Assembly (NCBI GenBank): GCA_031406155.1
Contig: JANOGW010000101.1
Coordinates: 1 to 64,000 of the forward strand
Origin: JACMNW01 sp031406155
GTDB taxonomy: Bacteria > Pseudomonadota > Alphaproteobacteria > Rhodobacterales > Rhodobacteraceae
Direction of reading: 5' to 3'
DNA: 64,000 nucleotides
Shown one piece after another: positions 25,089 to 34,116 of this stretch (position 1 is its first letter; every line of letters begins with the position of its first letter). A program made the translations under genes and the position numbers. The notes under the pieces are model-generated. The model made no database searches, was not told the origin of the DNA, and saw nothing but the letters and a program-made list of their open reading frames with translations.

Positions 25089-27313
25089 AAAGCCTTTCCG
25101 TCCTGATCTGGCTGCTACTTGCGCAAATGGCTTTGGGTCAGATGGTCGTCGTGAAGGCGGGCGATCACCCCGGGTTTACCAGGTTGGTGCTGGAATTGCC
25201 AAAAGTCACCGATTGGCGGCTTGGCCGTACGGCCGATGGATATGATCTGCGCATCGCCGGGGATCGCTTGCGGTTCGATGTGACAGGTGTCTTCACGGAC
25301 ATCGGGCGCAGCCGACTTGCCGCCATCTGGGTGGACCCTGCAACCAATGATCTGCGGCTTGGCATTGCCTGCGCCTGCCACGCGATGCCGTTTGAATTTC
25401 GCCCCGGCATCATCGTCATCGATCTGCGCGAGGGCCCGCCCCCGAAGGGATCGTCGTTTGAACTGGCGCTGGATGGCACGAACGCCGAACAACTGGCGGC
25501 CCGGCCAACGCGGCGACCCCGCTCACGGCCGCAACCGGTGACCGTGACAAATGCGCCTGCAATGACGACAGGGCCGGCCTATGACTGGCTGCAGCCGGGC
25601 AGCCTGGAAAGGGATCAAAAGCCCTTAAATTCAATATCGTTGCTCGGCACGGTCACCGCGCAATACCATGATATAGCGCCGCTGAAACAGGCGTTGCTGC
25701 ATCAGCTGAGCAGGGGCGCGGCGCAGGGCATCGTGCAGATGACCGCGCCAAGCCTTGCATCGCGCAAAAGCGGCGATCCATTACCAACCGGGCCGCGTGC
25801 GAACATCCATATAGGCGAGGCACCCGGTTTTGCAGCGACCACCCAACGGGCGCCAGACGATACATTGATCGATGGCGGTGCAGACTGCCTGCCCGATGAT
25901 GCCCTTGATCTGACCAGTTGGGGCGATGATCAACCCGTTCCCCTCCAACTGGCCAAAGCGCGTGGCAGCCTGCTTGGTGAATTCGACCGGCCCGATCCCG
26001 ATGCCGTGATCGCCACAACCAAGCTGTTCATCCACCTTGGGTTTGGCGCAGAAGCGCTGCAATTGATGGCACAAATGCCGGTTGACGACCCGCAAACCGA
26101 GGTCCGGATCAGTCTGGCAAAGCTGGTTGACGGGGGAACGGACGCCACGGGCCCCTTCGCCGGCATGCAGACCTGCGAGACCGCTGCAGCACTTTGGGCG
26201 ACCCTGGCTTTGCCCAAGGTCAGCCTTGCCGACAAACCGCGCCTTGAGGCCGTTTTGCGAGCCTTTTCCGCACTTCCCGCGCATATGCGCCGCAACCTCG
26301 GCCCAACACTTGCCGAAAGGTTTCTTGCCTTGGGTGACACGGCGACCGCCAGATCGATCAGCGCCGCCACCCAGCGCGGAATGACCACGACCGAGCCCGC
26401 GATTGCCGTGATGGACGCCACCATAAACCTTGCTGCCGGCGATCCGACCAAGGCTGCCGCGCAGCTGGCGCCCATTGTCGTGGACGCGGGCCCGGTCACC
26501 GGCGACGCGCTGATTGCCCTTGTGGATGCGCGGATTGCAGCCGGCAAGGCGGTCGATCCTGAAACTCCGGTCGCCCTCGCTGCACTGGTTCGCGAACAAT
26601 CTGGCAGCGATCTTGAACCCGCGCTGCGGCGTGCGCAGATCCTGGCGCTGGGGTCTTCGGGGGATTTTGACCAGGCCTTTGCCCTGCTGCCGCAAATGGC
26701 CGGGGCGACCGGTGATCTTTGGGCACTGCTTGCGAACTCGGGTCAGGCTACCGCGATCCTCAACCATGCAGTTGTCGGATCTGACACAGACCTTCCGGCA
26801 CTTCCGGCCAAGGATCGCAGCAAGATCGCCGCGCATCTGCGGGATCTCGGCCTGTCTGACGCGGCACTTGAGTGGATCGGCCCACAGACCGACGCGACAT
26901 CAGCGGATGACCGTCTGATTGCCGCAAAAGCCAACCTTTCAAACGGTCAGCCTGATGCGAGCCTTGCCTGGATTGCCGGGATGGAGGATGCCGCCGCGAT
27001 CGAACTTCGCGCGCGCGCGCTGTCGCAGCTTGGCAAACCCGGGGATGCAGCAAAGGCTTGGGCAGAAATCGGCAATGACGAGGCTGCCCTGCGGGCGCTC
27101 GGCTGGGCGCGAAACTGGGAAGACCTGTCGAAAAGCGACGCCTCCGCCTGGCAGGCCGCCGCCGGTTTGCTGGACGCAGTTGCCAATCCGGTGGGCGCGG
27201 ATGCGCCCGGCCCGCTCGCCAGAGGTGCGGCACTGGTCGCAGACAGTGCCGCCGCTCGTGCCACGTTGACCGACCTTCTGGCAAATGTCCTCGGTCCGCC
27301 CGTCGGCAAATAG
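25085..27313 (+). CDS. 742-residue exported AMIN-like and helical-repeat protein coupled to motA
   Basis: A signal peptide (MKSLSVLIWLLLAQMALGQ) precedes a beta-rich module at about 20-115 (HPGFTRLVLELPKVTDW ... IIVIDLREGP) that resembles AMIN domains, which bind peptidoglycan or envelope partners. After a proline/arginine-rich linker come about 500 residues of Ala/Leu-rich helices with a TPR-like rhythm (AKLFIHLGFGAEALQLMAQM; ARALSQLGKPGDAAKAWAEI). It overlaps motA by 4 bases. By position it could be a periplasmic stator partner like Sinorhizobium MotC, but I see no clear sequence match to a named motility protein. Function unknown. Confidence 0.75.
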   Translation: MKSLSVLIWLLLAQMALGQMVVVKAGDHPGFTRLVLELPKVTDWRLGRTADGYDLRIAGDRLRFDVTGVFTDIGRSRLAAIWVDPATNDLRLGIACACHAMPFEFRPGIIVIDLREGPPPKGSSFELALDGTNAEQLAARPTRRPRSRPQPVTVTNAPAMTTGPAYDWLQPGSLERDQKPLNSISLLGTVTAQYHDIAPLKQALLHQLSRGAAQGIVQMTAPSLASRKSGDPLPTGPRANIHIGEAPGFAATTQRAPDDTLIDGGADCLPDDALDLTSWGDDQPVPLQLAKARGSLLGEFDRPDPDAVIATTKLFIHLGFGAEALQLMAQMPVDDPQTEVRISLAKLVDGGTDATGPFAGMQTCETAAALWATLALPKVSLADKPRLEAVLRAFSALPAHMRRNLGPTLAERFLALGDTATARSISAATQRGMTTTEPAIAVMDATINLAAGDPTKAAAQLAPIVVDAGPVTGDALIALVDARIAAGKAVDPETPVALAALVREQSGSDLEPALRRAQILALGSSGDFDQAFALLPQMAGATGDLWALLANSGQATAILNHAVVGSDTDLPALPAKDRSKIAAHLRDLGLSDAALEWIGPQTDATSADDRLIAAKANLSNGQPDASLAWIAGMEDAAAIELRARALSQLGKPGDAAKAWAEIGNDEAALRALGWARNWEDLSKSDASAWQAAAGLLDAVANPVGADAPGPLARGAALVADSAAARATLTDLLANVLGPPVGK

Positions 27314-27334
27314 TCTTTCGGCAATTGGTCTTTT

Positions 27335-27357
27335 GGGCGTTTTGCGGCAAATCGCCC
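27335..27357. terminator. Palindrome after the AMIN-protein gene
   Basis: GGGCG and CGCCC flank TTTGC and GCAAA, so nearly the whole 23 bases are self-complementary. It lies 22 bases after the stop. A second stem, GGCGGG/CCCGCC at 27402-27421, lies just before the lytic-transglycosylase gene. The pair may end or attenuate the upstream message. No clear T-run is seen. Confidence 0.4.
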
Positions 27358-27442
27358 GCTTGCTTACCGATTGGAAAGATTCGCGCACTAGGTTCGGATC
27401 AGGCGGGGCGAATGACCCGCCCGTGAAGGGTGAAACCCGGGG

Positions 27443-28153
27443 ATGTTTTCAATGTGTCCAGTGCAACTGCCAAGGGCCGGCCTTTACCTTGCATTCATGG
27501 GTTCGGTCTTGCTTTGGACTGGCGCTGCAACCGCCAGCACTAGTCTGAACGCGCCTGATCTTTGCATCGCCGCCGCCCGCACTGCCGCCGACCAGACCGG
27601 GGTGCCGCTGGCAGTGTTGATCACCATCACCCTGACCGAGACCGGCCGTTCCACCGAAGACGGGCTTGCGCCTTGGCCATGGGCCATCAATCAGGCGGGC
27701 GAGGGGCATTGGTTTCCGACACCCGACGAGGCGGTTCGATTTGCCGAGGATCAACTTGATCTGGGCTTGCGGAACTTCGATGTCGGCTGTTTTCAGTTGA
27801 ACCATCGCTGGCATTCCAAGGGCTTCAGCTCCACGATCGACATGTTCGATCCGGCCAGCAACGCCCTTTATGCCGCGCGCTTTCTTGCCGATCTTTACGC
27901 CGAACAGGGGGATTGGTCGTTGGCAGCCGCCACCTATCATTCGCGCACACCAGAATTCGCCGACCGCTACCGCGCCAAGTTCGATGCCATTCTGGCGGAC
28001 GTGACGGATGGGCCGCTGCCGGCGCTGGCCAGCCAGGTGCAACCGCCCCGCGTCAACCGCTTTCCCTTGCTGCAAGCGGGGTCAAGTGGCAACTCCGGAT
28101 CGCTGGTACCGCTGATATCAAACGGCATCCGGTTGATCGGCGGCACAGAGTGA
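27443..28153 (+). CDS. Flagellar-cluster lytic transglycosylase (SltF-like)
   Basis: A 236-residue exported peptidoglycan lyase. An N-terminal signal (LYLAFMGSVLLWTGAATAS) precedes a GH23-type transglycosylase domain: the catalytic Glu66 lies in ITLTETGRS, and NFDVGCFQLNHRWH is a variant of the GxxQ substrate motif. PASNALYAARFLADLY and WSLAAATYHS follow. It would open the wall for rod passage. The FlgJ-like protein of this cluster has no muramidase domain, so this enzyme probably supplies it separately, as SltF does in Rhodobacter. The stop overlaps the GTG start of flhA. Confidence 0.85.
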   Translation: MFSMCPVQLPRAGLYLAFMGSVLLWTGAATASTSLNAPDLCIAAARTAADQTGVPLAVLITITLTETGRSTEDGLAPWPWAINQAGEGHWFPTPDEAVRFAEDQLDLGLRNFDVGCFQLNHRWHSKGFSSTIDMFDPASNALYAARFLADLYAEQGDWSLAAATYHSRTPEFADRYRAKFDAILADVTDGPLPALASQVQPPRVNRFPLLQAGSSGNSGSLVPLISNGIRLIGGTE

Positions 28154-30228
28154 AAACGACAGGACTTACCCTCGGGGGCGTGTTCAGCCCGACGATCCTG
28201 CTGGCGCTGGCGCTGATGTCGGTGATCATCATGATGATCCTGCCGGTCCCTGCCTGGGTGTTGGACGTGGGCCTCGCCCTGTCATTCGCGCTTGCGATCC
28301 TGATGCTGACGGTGACACTCTTCCTTGAACGCCCGCTGGATTTTTCGGCGTTCCCGACCATTCTGCTGGCTTCGCTGATGCTGCGGCTGTCGCTGAACGT
28401 GTCGTCGACCAAGCTGATTATCGGCAATGGCCATACCGGCACCGATGCTGCAGGGCACGTGATCGAGGGCTTTGCGAATTTCATCATGGCGGGCAACGTC
28501 CTGCTTGGCGTGGTCATTTTCCTGGTGCTGATGATCGTGAACTTTGTCGTCATCTCCAAGGGTGCAGGTCGGATGGCCGAAGTTGGCGCGCGATTTGCGC
28601 TTGACGGCATGCCCGGCAAGCAACTGGCCATCGACAGTGACATGGCCGCAGGCGCGATAGACCATGCCGAGGCAAAGCGCCGGCGTGAACAGGAACTGGC
28701 CGAGACGAATTTCTTCGGCTCGCTGGACGGGGTGTCGAAATTCGTCAAGGGTGACGCGGTTGCTGGCTTGCTGATCACCGGGTTGAACATCGTCGTCGGC
28801 CTGATCATGGGCATCGTCGTGCACGACATGCCAGCGGGGCTGGCGTTCGAAACCTACGCGATCCTGACGGTCGGCGATGGTCTGGTCAGCCAGATCCCCG
28901 CCGTCATCATTTCGGTGGCCGTGGCGCTTTTGCTGGCGCGGGGCGGCACTACAGGGGCGACCGATGTTTCGTTCTTTGCGCAGCTTGGCCGCTATCCCGG
29001 GGCACTTGGAACAGTGGCCGCCCTGATGGCGGTATTTGCCGTGGTGCCGGGCATGCCGTTTCTGCCCTTCATGCTTGGCGCGGCCGGGTTGGCCGCCGCG
29101 GCGTACTATGGCCACCAAAGATCCATCCGCCCGGCCGCACCGACGCTTGCCGCACCCGAGCCACAGCGCCCGCGCCAGATGGGGGATATCCTTGATTTCG
29201 ATGATATTCACATTGAATTCGCGCCCAATCTTGTAGCCATGGTGCTGGATCCGGCAACCGGGCTGGAGGCGCGCATTGCCAATATGCGTACCCATGTCGC
29301 CAGCGCGTTCGGCCTGATCATCCCCGAGATCCGCCTGACCGACGAGGCGAGCCTTGCGCCGGGAAACTACCGCATTCGCCTTCAGGGCGTCGAACGGGTC
29401 CGCGACAGGCTGGTGCCGGACCGGGTACTGGTGCTGCTGATGGACGGAACTCCTGCCCCCGCTGGCGAGGATGTGAAGGAGCCAGTTTACGGTGCGCCCG
29501 CCCGCTGGATCAAGGCAGACGATCAGGAGGAGGCCGCCCTTGCTGGCCTGACGGTCGTAGCCCCGCCCGAGGTGTTGGCGACCCACCTGCTGGAAGTGAT
29601 GAAGACCAACCTCGCACGATTGCTGACATTGCGAGGCCTGCGGCGTTTGCTGCATGAATTTGTCAGCCTGTCCGACCCGGTGCGCGCCGAAGCAAACCGC
29701 CGGTTTCTGGATGAACTTGTTCCCGAAAAAGTGCCCGTCGATCTGTTGCTGTCAGTGCTTCGGCTGCTGCTGGAAGAACGCGTGTCGATCCGCAACCTGC
29801 CGTTGATCCTTGAATCCATTGCCGAATCGCGTGGTTTCGGGTCGCCGGAGGCGGTTTGCGAACATGTCCGCCAACGGCTTGGCTTTCAGATCGTGGCCGA
29901 ACTGAAACGCGCCGATGGCACGATCCCGTTGATCCAGCTAGCGCCGGAATGGGAAAAGACATTCACCGCATTCCAGATCGAGGGGGATCGCGGGCAACGC
30001 GATGTGGCCCTGCCCCCCGAAGACTTCAGCCGTCTTGCCAATGCTCTTGCGGATCGGCTGAACCGGTCGGCCGAGGCGGGGGTTTATCCTGCACTTGTCA
30101 CTTCGACCCTGCGCAGGCGGTTCTTGCGCACTGTAGTTGGCGCAAAGGGTCTTGGCGCACCGGTGCTGTCCTACGAGGAAATCGGCATGGATGCGCGCCC
30201 GGCGATGGTGGGACAGGTTCCCGCATGA
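28150..30228 (+). CDS. flhA: Flagellar export gate protein FlhA
   Basis: 692 residues from GTG 28150, which overlaps the preceding stop by 4 bases (GTGA). The in-frame reading upstream is only an extension into the transglycosylase gene. The N-terminal half has eight or so membrane helices and the FHIPEP motif region SLMLRLSLNVSSTKLIIGNG, then RMAEVGARFALDGMPGKQLA and the charged stretch EAKRRREQELAETNFFGSLD. The C-terminal cytoplasmic domain forms the docking ring for export substrates. It is coupled to fliR by an ATGA overlap. Confidence 0.96.
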   Translation: MKTTGLTLGGVFSPTILLALALMSVIIMMILPVPAWVLDVGLALSFALAILMLTVTLFLERPLDFSAFPTILLASLMLRLSLNVSSTKLIIGNGHTGTDAAGHVIEGFANFIMAGNVLLGVVIFLVLMIVNFVVISKGAGRMAEVGARFALDGMPGKQLAIDSDMAAGAIDHAEAKRRREQELAETNFFGSLDGVSKFVKGDAVAGLLITGLNIVVGLIMGIVVHDMPAGLAFETYAILTVGDGLVSQIPAVIISVAVALLLARGGTTGATDVSFFAQLGRYPGALGTVAALMAVFAVVPGMPFLPFMLGAAGLAAAAYYGHQRSIRPAAPTLAAPEPQRPRQMGDILDFDDIHIEFAPNLVAMVLDPATGLEARIANMRTHVASAFGLIIPEIRLTDEASLAPGNYRIRLQGVERVRDRLVPDRVLVLLMDGTPAPAGEDVKEPVYGAPARWIKADDQEEAALAGLTVVAPPEVLATHLLEVMKTNLARLLTLRGLRRLLHEFVSLSDPVRAEANRRFLDELVPEKVPVDLLLSVLRLLLEERVSIRNLPLILESIAESRGFGSPEAVCEHVRQRLGFQIVAELKRADGTIPLIQLAPEWEKTFTAFQIEGDRGQRDVALPPEDFSRLANALADRLNRSAEAGVYPALVTSTLRRRFLRTVVGAKGLGAPVLSYEEIGMDARPAMVGQVPA

Positions 30229-31004
30229 CCGAACTGATCACCTTGCTAACCCAGCTTTCCGGCCTTGGGCTGGATGTCATGTGGGTTGGCTTTGTCGTCT
30301 TTCTGCGGGTGGGTGCCGCAATGGCCCTGCTGCCGGCCTTTGGTGAACAGGCCGTGCCGCAACGCATCAAGCTGGGTCTGGCGCTGGCGTTTACCGCTGT
30401 GGTCGCCCCTGCGGTTTCGGCCGAGGTGGCGCTGCTTGAACCCGGCACAGTGATGCCCCTGGTGACCGAAGTGATCGCAGGGCTGGTGATCGGCATCGGT
30501 CTGCGCTTCTTTATCCACGCGCTGCAGATTGCAGGCACCATCATAGCGCAAGCGACAACGCTGTCGCAACTGTTTGCGGGCACCGGGCCGGACCCGCAAC
30601 CTGCAATCGGGAACCTTCTGGTGATGGCGGGCCTGGCACTTGCCGTCATGGCCGGGTTGCATCTGCATGTCGCCAAACTGCTGATCCTGTCCTATGAGGC
30701 GTTACCCGCCGGGCAGTTTCCGGGTGCTGCCGACATGGGCGATTGGGGGCTCCATCAAATCGCGCGGGCATTCTCGCTGGGCTTTTGCATAGCCGCGCCC
30801 TTCGTTGGCGCATCGTTCATCTACAATGTGGCAATCGGCGTCATCAACCGCTCGATGCCGTCGCTGATGGTTTCATTTGTCGGAGCACCAGCCTTGGCGG
30901 CGGGGGGGCTGGTGCTGTTGGCCGTGGTCACGCCGCTTGGCCTTACGGTGTGGATGGCCGCCCTTGAAGACTATGTCGCAGATCCGTTCACGGTTGCCCC
31001 ATGA
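30225..31004 (+). CDS. fliR: Flagellar export gate protein FliR
   Basis: 259 residues from the ATG that overlaps the flhA stop. It is hydrophobic throughout, with FliR blocks FVVFLRVGAAMALLPAFGEQ, VPQRIKLGLALAFTAVVAP, ALQIAGTIIAQATTLSQLF and NRSMPSLMVSFVGAPA. FliR joins FliP and FliQ in the gate. The order flhA-fliR-flhB, each overlapping the next by 4 bases, indicates one coupled export-gate operon. Confidence 0.94.
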   Translation: MTELITLLTQLSGLGLDVMWVGFVVFLRVGAAMALLPAFGEQAVPQRIKLGLALAFTAVVAPAVSAEVALLEPGTVMPLVTEVIAGLVIGIGLRFFIHALQIAGTIIAQATTLSQLFAGTGPDPQPAIGNLLVMAGLALAVMAGLHLHVAKLLILSYEALPAGQFPGAADMGDWGLHQIARAFSLGFCIAAPFVGASFIYNVAIGVINRSMPSLMVSFVGAPALAAGGLVLLAVVTPLGLTVWMAALEDYVADPFTVAP

Positions 31005-32083
31005 GCGAGGAGGACAACGATGAAAAGGAACATGACCCATCCCAGAAGCGGCTGGATGACGCGCGCGAGAAGGGAGAGATTGCCCGATCAGCCGATCTGG
31101 TAACCGCGTGCAGCTACAGCGGGCTATTGCTCGCCTGTGCCGCCCTGGGTGCGCAATCCCTGCTCGATATCGGCAGCACGGCCACCGTTTTTCTGGATCA
31201 GGCAGACCGTCTTGCGCCGTTGTTCATGCGGGGCGGTGCGGCCCCCTTTGCCGGACTGATGTCGTCAATCGGCTGGGCGCTTATACCGTTTCTGGTTCTG
31301 CCGGGGCTGGCGGCGCTGGCTTATCTTGTTGCCAGCAAGACGCTGATCTTCACGGCAGACAATTTGGCCCCGAAGCTTTCTCGAATTTCCCCGCTTGCCA
31401 CTGCAAAGCACAAGTTCGGGCGGGCTGGGCTGTTTGAGTTTGCTAAAAGCTTTACCAAAATGATCGTGATTTCGACGCTGCTCGCGGTGTTTCTGATCTA
31501 CCGGTCGGATGATGTGATCGGCATGTTGTATCTGACACCGGCGATATCGACGGCGCTTTTGATGGATCTTTCCCTGCAGTTCATCTCTATTGTTCTTGTC
31601 ATCGCGGTGGTCACCGGCGGCATCGATTTCTTGTGGCAGCGTGCACAACACATCCGGAAAAACCGCATGTCACGCAAGGATTTGCAGGACGAATCGCGCG
31701 ATCAGGACGGCGATCCGCACATGAAGGCGCAGCGGCGGCAGCGTGGCCATGACATCGCTACAAATCAGATGCTTGCCGATGTCGCCAAGGCCGATGTCAT
31801 CGTGGTGAACCCGACGCATTACGCCGTCGCGCTGAAATGGAACCGCGCTGCACGTCAGGCACCGGTCTGTGTTGCAAAGGGCACGGACGAAATTGCAGCC
31901 CGTATACGCGAAAAGGCCGCAGAGGCGGGTATTGCCATTCATTCCGATCCACCGACCGCGCGCGCCCTGCACGCCAGCGTCGACATCGGTCAGGAAATCA
32001 GTCCCGAACACTACCGCGCCGTTGCTGCCGCGATCCGCTTTGCCGAGGCAATGCGCAAACGTGCAAGGGCGGCCCGCCGATGA
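31001..32083 (+). CDS. flhB: Flagellar export specificity-switch protein FlhB
   Basis: 360 residues. The N-terminal KEHDPSQKRLDDAREKGEIA is the family opening and is followed by four membrane helices. The cytoplasmic domain holds the self-cleavage site NPTH (270-273, in VIVVNPTHYAVALKW), where the protein cuts itself to switch export from hook to filament substrates. It works with FliK, encoded at 42230-43873. It overlaps fliR and the following short gene by 4 bases each. Confidence 0.96.
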   Translation: MSEEDNDEKEHDPSQKRLDDAREKGEIARSADLVTACSYSGLLLACAALGAQSLLDIGSTATVFLDQADRLAPLFMRGGAAPFAGLMSSIGWALIPFLVLPGLAALAYLVASKTLIFTADNLAPKLSRISPLATAKHKFGRAGLFEFAKSFTKMIVISTLLAVFLIYRSDDVIGMLYLTPAISTALLMDLSLQFISIVLVIAVVTGGIDFLWQRAQHIRKNRMSRKDLQDESRDQDGDPHMKAQRRQRGHDIATNQMLADVAKADVIVVNPTHYAVALKWNRAARQAPVCVAKGTDEIAARIREKAAEAGIAIHSDPPTARALHASVDIGQEISPEHYRAVAAAIRFAEAMRKRARAARR

Positions 32084-32412
32084 CAAAAGCCAACGATCTG
32101 GCACGGCTTGGCACGATTTCGCAGCTTGTTCTCGACGTGAAACTTGCCGCTCTGCAATCGGCTGCGGCCAAACGCCAGCAAAGCCTTGATCAGATTGATG
32201 GCCTGAATGCACCGGTCGGGGCGGGCGATCTGCCCCCGGTTGCCGCCTATCATGCACAACTGCGCTATCAACACTGGGCAGATGCGCGACGCGCCGAACT
32301 GAATCTGGTTCTTGCGCGGCAGACTGCGGAGATGCTCGTTGCGCGTGATGACGCAGCGCAGGCCTTTGGCAAGGATCAGGCCCTGCGCGGTCTGCAGGCA
32401 AAGCTGCGCTAG
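32080..32412 (+). CDS. Short coiled-coil protein, possible FliJ
   Basis: A 110-residue helical, charged protein starting at an ATGA overlap with flhB. The stretches LVLDVKLAALQSAAAKRQQS and RRAELNLVLARQTAEMLVAR suggest two antiparallel helices, the shape of FliJ, the central stalk of the export ATPase. No other FliJ candidate is in the window. The identification rests on size, helix content and position; fliI lies 4.6 kb away. Its TAG stop is formed by the edge of the dispersed palindromic repeat. Confidence 0.6.
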   Translation: MTKANDLARLGTISQLVLDVKLAALQSAAAKRQQSLDQIDGLNAPVGAGDLPPVAAYHAQLRYQHWADARRAELNLVLARQTAEMLVARDDAAQAFGKDQALRGLQAKLR

Positions 32413-32515
32413 AGCCTGTCTGACGATCACAGTATCGCCAGGCAAGCTCTAGCCCTTTGATTTTACGCTTGTCTTTCGACAGAACCGGTATCCACTTTTG
32501 TCGGACAAGCTTTAG
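32410..32515 (+). repeat. Dispersed palindromic repeat, copy A
   Basis: About 105 bases filling the gap between convergent genes. GCTTGTC...CGACA (32467-32481) pairs with TGTCGGACAAGC (32499-32510) around an ACCGGT core. The left edge TAG is the stop of the fliJ-like gene and the right edge gives the TAA of fliL copy 2 on the other strand. Related copies lie at 43891-43935, 51004-51070 (inverted) and 57897-58002. The fold and the AAAATC-AAAGGGCTAGAGC end recall RIME-type elements of rhizobia. It probably acts as a bidirectional terminator here. Confidence 0.8.
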
Positions 32516-32961
32516 CTGTCTTGCCGGGCGATATCCATGATCAGCACGTCGCGCACCAAGTCGCCAAGCACCGGCGTCGCCACCTCTTTCAGGGCCTGAC
32601 GCAGCGCCACGAGGTTCGAGCCATCGGTAAAGGATCCGCGAAAGCCGCCCGCATTCGCGTGATCGAACAGCACTTGCAGGAACACGTCGCGCAGTTTCGG
32701 CTCGCGGGCGAAGACGGTTTCAGTACTGCCGGGCGTCACTTCAAGGCTTAGCGAGACGACCACAAGGGCCGCCACCTGACCCGCTTCCACCACCGGAATA
32801 ACAAACTGATTGTTCAGTTTGACGTATTCAGGCGGCTCTGTCGGCTCGGCCTCGGCTATTTCGACAGGCTCCGGCGGTGCGGGGCGCAAGAAGACGCCCG
32901 CACCAATGCCGATGCCAAGGCCCGCCAAAGTCAGGATCAAGGGGATCAGTTTCTTCATCAT
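32512..32961 (-). CDS. FliL-like protein (copy 2)
   Basis: A 149-residue protein with one N-terminal membrane helix (LIPLILTLAGLGIGIGAGVF), a proline/glutamate linker and a FliL-type periplasmic domain (YVKLNNQFVIPVV, ALVVVSLSLEV, LRDVFLQVLFDHANAGGF). The start could be ATG 32961 or 32958. It is the last gene of the leftward flgB-to-flgH unit, 5 bases after flgH. A second FliL beside the basal-body genes, apart from the stator-linked FliL at 22710, suggests a distinct structural role. Its stop codon lies in repeat copy A. Confidence 0.8.
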   Translation of the reverse strand: MMKKLIPLILTLAGLGIGIGAGVFLRPAPPEPVEIAEAEPTEPPEYVKLNNQFVIPVVEAGQVAALVVVSLSLEVTPGSTETVFAREPKLRDVFLQVLFDHANAGGFRGSFTDGSNLVALRQALKEVATPVLGDLVRDVLIMDIARQDS

Positions 32962-32966
32962 GGCTG

Positions 32967-33686
32967 TCAGAACGGCAACAGGACATCAGTGATTTGCTGG
33001 CCATAGCGCGGTTGCTGGACATCGGTGATCTGCCCGCGCCCGCCGTAGGAAATCTGTGCGCCGGCGATCTTGTCATAGGTGATCTCGTTCTGGCGCGACA
33101 CATCGACCGGGCGCACATAGCCGGAGACCAGCAATTCGCGCAATTCGTTGTTCACACGCACCTCTTGCCGCCCTTCGATGCGCAGAACACCGTTCGGCAA
33201 TTCTTCAACAACCGTTGCCGCAACCCGCAGCGTCAGCTTTTCATTGCGCGCCACCGACCCGTTGCCAGAATAGGATGAAGCCGATGTTGCATCGACGGCA
33301 TCTGCCGTCGTCGCACCGTCTGGCAAGACGGCATCAAGCCGCTCCGGGATACCAAACAGCGATGGAATGCCCAGCTTTTCCTTGCCAGACCGGCTGCGCC
33401 CAGTCGAATTTGAGATTTCCGCCTTGTCGTCAATCTCGATCACGACGGTCAGGATATCGCCGCGTGCCTGCGCGCGCCTGTCGCTGAAGAGCGAACTTTG
33501 CCCGGCCGTCCAAAGCGAGGATGCATCGGCGGCACCGTCCAACGCGGTTTCTTCAGGCAAAGCGCTGGAATACAAGGCATGGTGCTGATAGCTGCCTTCC
33601 AGCGGCTCGAATTCAGGCGCGCGGCCAACCTGATCAAGCCGGGCACAGCCTGCCACCAAAACCACACTCAGCATCAAAATTTTCAT
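32967..33686 (-). CDS. flgH: Flagellar L-ring lipoprotein FlgH
   Basis: 239 residues from ATG 33686 (MKILMLSVVLVAGCARL). The lipobox LVAGC places the lipidated cysteine at residue 14, which rules out the longer upstream reading. Typical FlgH stretches are SSLWTAGQSSLFSDRRAQAR, GDILTVVIEIDDKAEISN and the C-terminal LLVSGYVRPVDVSRQNEITY. It forms the outer-membrane bushing ring. It follows flgA with a 10-base gap in the flgB-to-flgH unit. Confidence 0.94.
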   Translation of the reverse strand: MKILMLSVVLVAGCARLDQVGRAPEFEPLEGSYQHHALYSSALPEETALDGAADASSLWTAGQSSLFSDRRAQARGDILTVVIEIDDKAEISNSTGRSRSGKEKLGIPSLFGIPERLDAVLPDGATTADAVDATSASSYSGNGSVARNEKLTLRVAATVVEELPNGVLRIEGRQEVRVNNELRELLVSGYVRPVDVSRQNEITYDKIAGAQISYGGRGQITDVQQPRYGQQITDVLLPF

Positions 33687-33696
33687 CGTTTGTCCT

Positions 33697-34116
33697 TCAA
33701 GGATTTGGGCCAACAACAACCGTGCCATCGACCGAAATTCGGCCTGACACGGTGTTGCGCGAGACAAGGTTCATCACCCGGATAACGTCGCCGACGCCGC
33801 CACGAGCCAGCGCGCGGCCTTCGGTCAGGATGGCAAGCCCGCCCGAATGATAGGCCAGTTGAACTATCTGATTGCGATCCAGAATCGAGGCCGCACCAAT
33901 ATCGCCCGCACTGATCGGTCGGCCGGCATAGATCGCGACGCGCGCCTCAAGGCCTACTGCTTCTGAAGTTTGCGTCAGTGCGCCCGGAATTTCTGCCGGT
34001 ACCAGCATCACGTCTTCGGCCTGCAGGACGGTCTGCGCGGGCAGGGTGCGGGTGGCGACCAGACTGTCAGCCATTGCCATGCCGGGCATCACGAAAAGGA
34101 GGAGCCGCCACATCAT
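33697..34116 (-). CDS. flgA: P-ring assembly chaperone FlgA (short form)
   Basis: A 139-residue periplasmic protein: signal peptide (MMWRLLLFVMPGMAMA), then a SAF-type domain (ATRTLPAQTVLQAEDVMLVP, GRPISAGDIG) and the C-terminal VGDVIRVMNLVSRNTVSGRI. It helps FlgI form the P-ring. It is shorter than the roughly 220-residue enterobacterial FlgA because the extra N-terminal domain is absent, as is common in alphaproteobacteria. It overlaps flgG by 4 bases. Confidence 0.9.
   Translation of the reverse strand: MMWRLLLFVMPGMAMADSLVATRTLPAQTVLQAEDVMLVPAEIPGALTQTSEAVGLEARVAIYAGRPISAGDIGAASILDRNQIVQLAYHSGGLAILTEGRALARGGVGDVIRVMNLVSRNTVSGRISVDGTVVVGPNP

Noticed and set aside
28282..29655. A 457-codon minus-strand frame inside flhA
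   Set aside because: It is rich in His, Gln and Arg, typical of antisense to hydrophobic membrane proteins, and flhA is certain.
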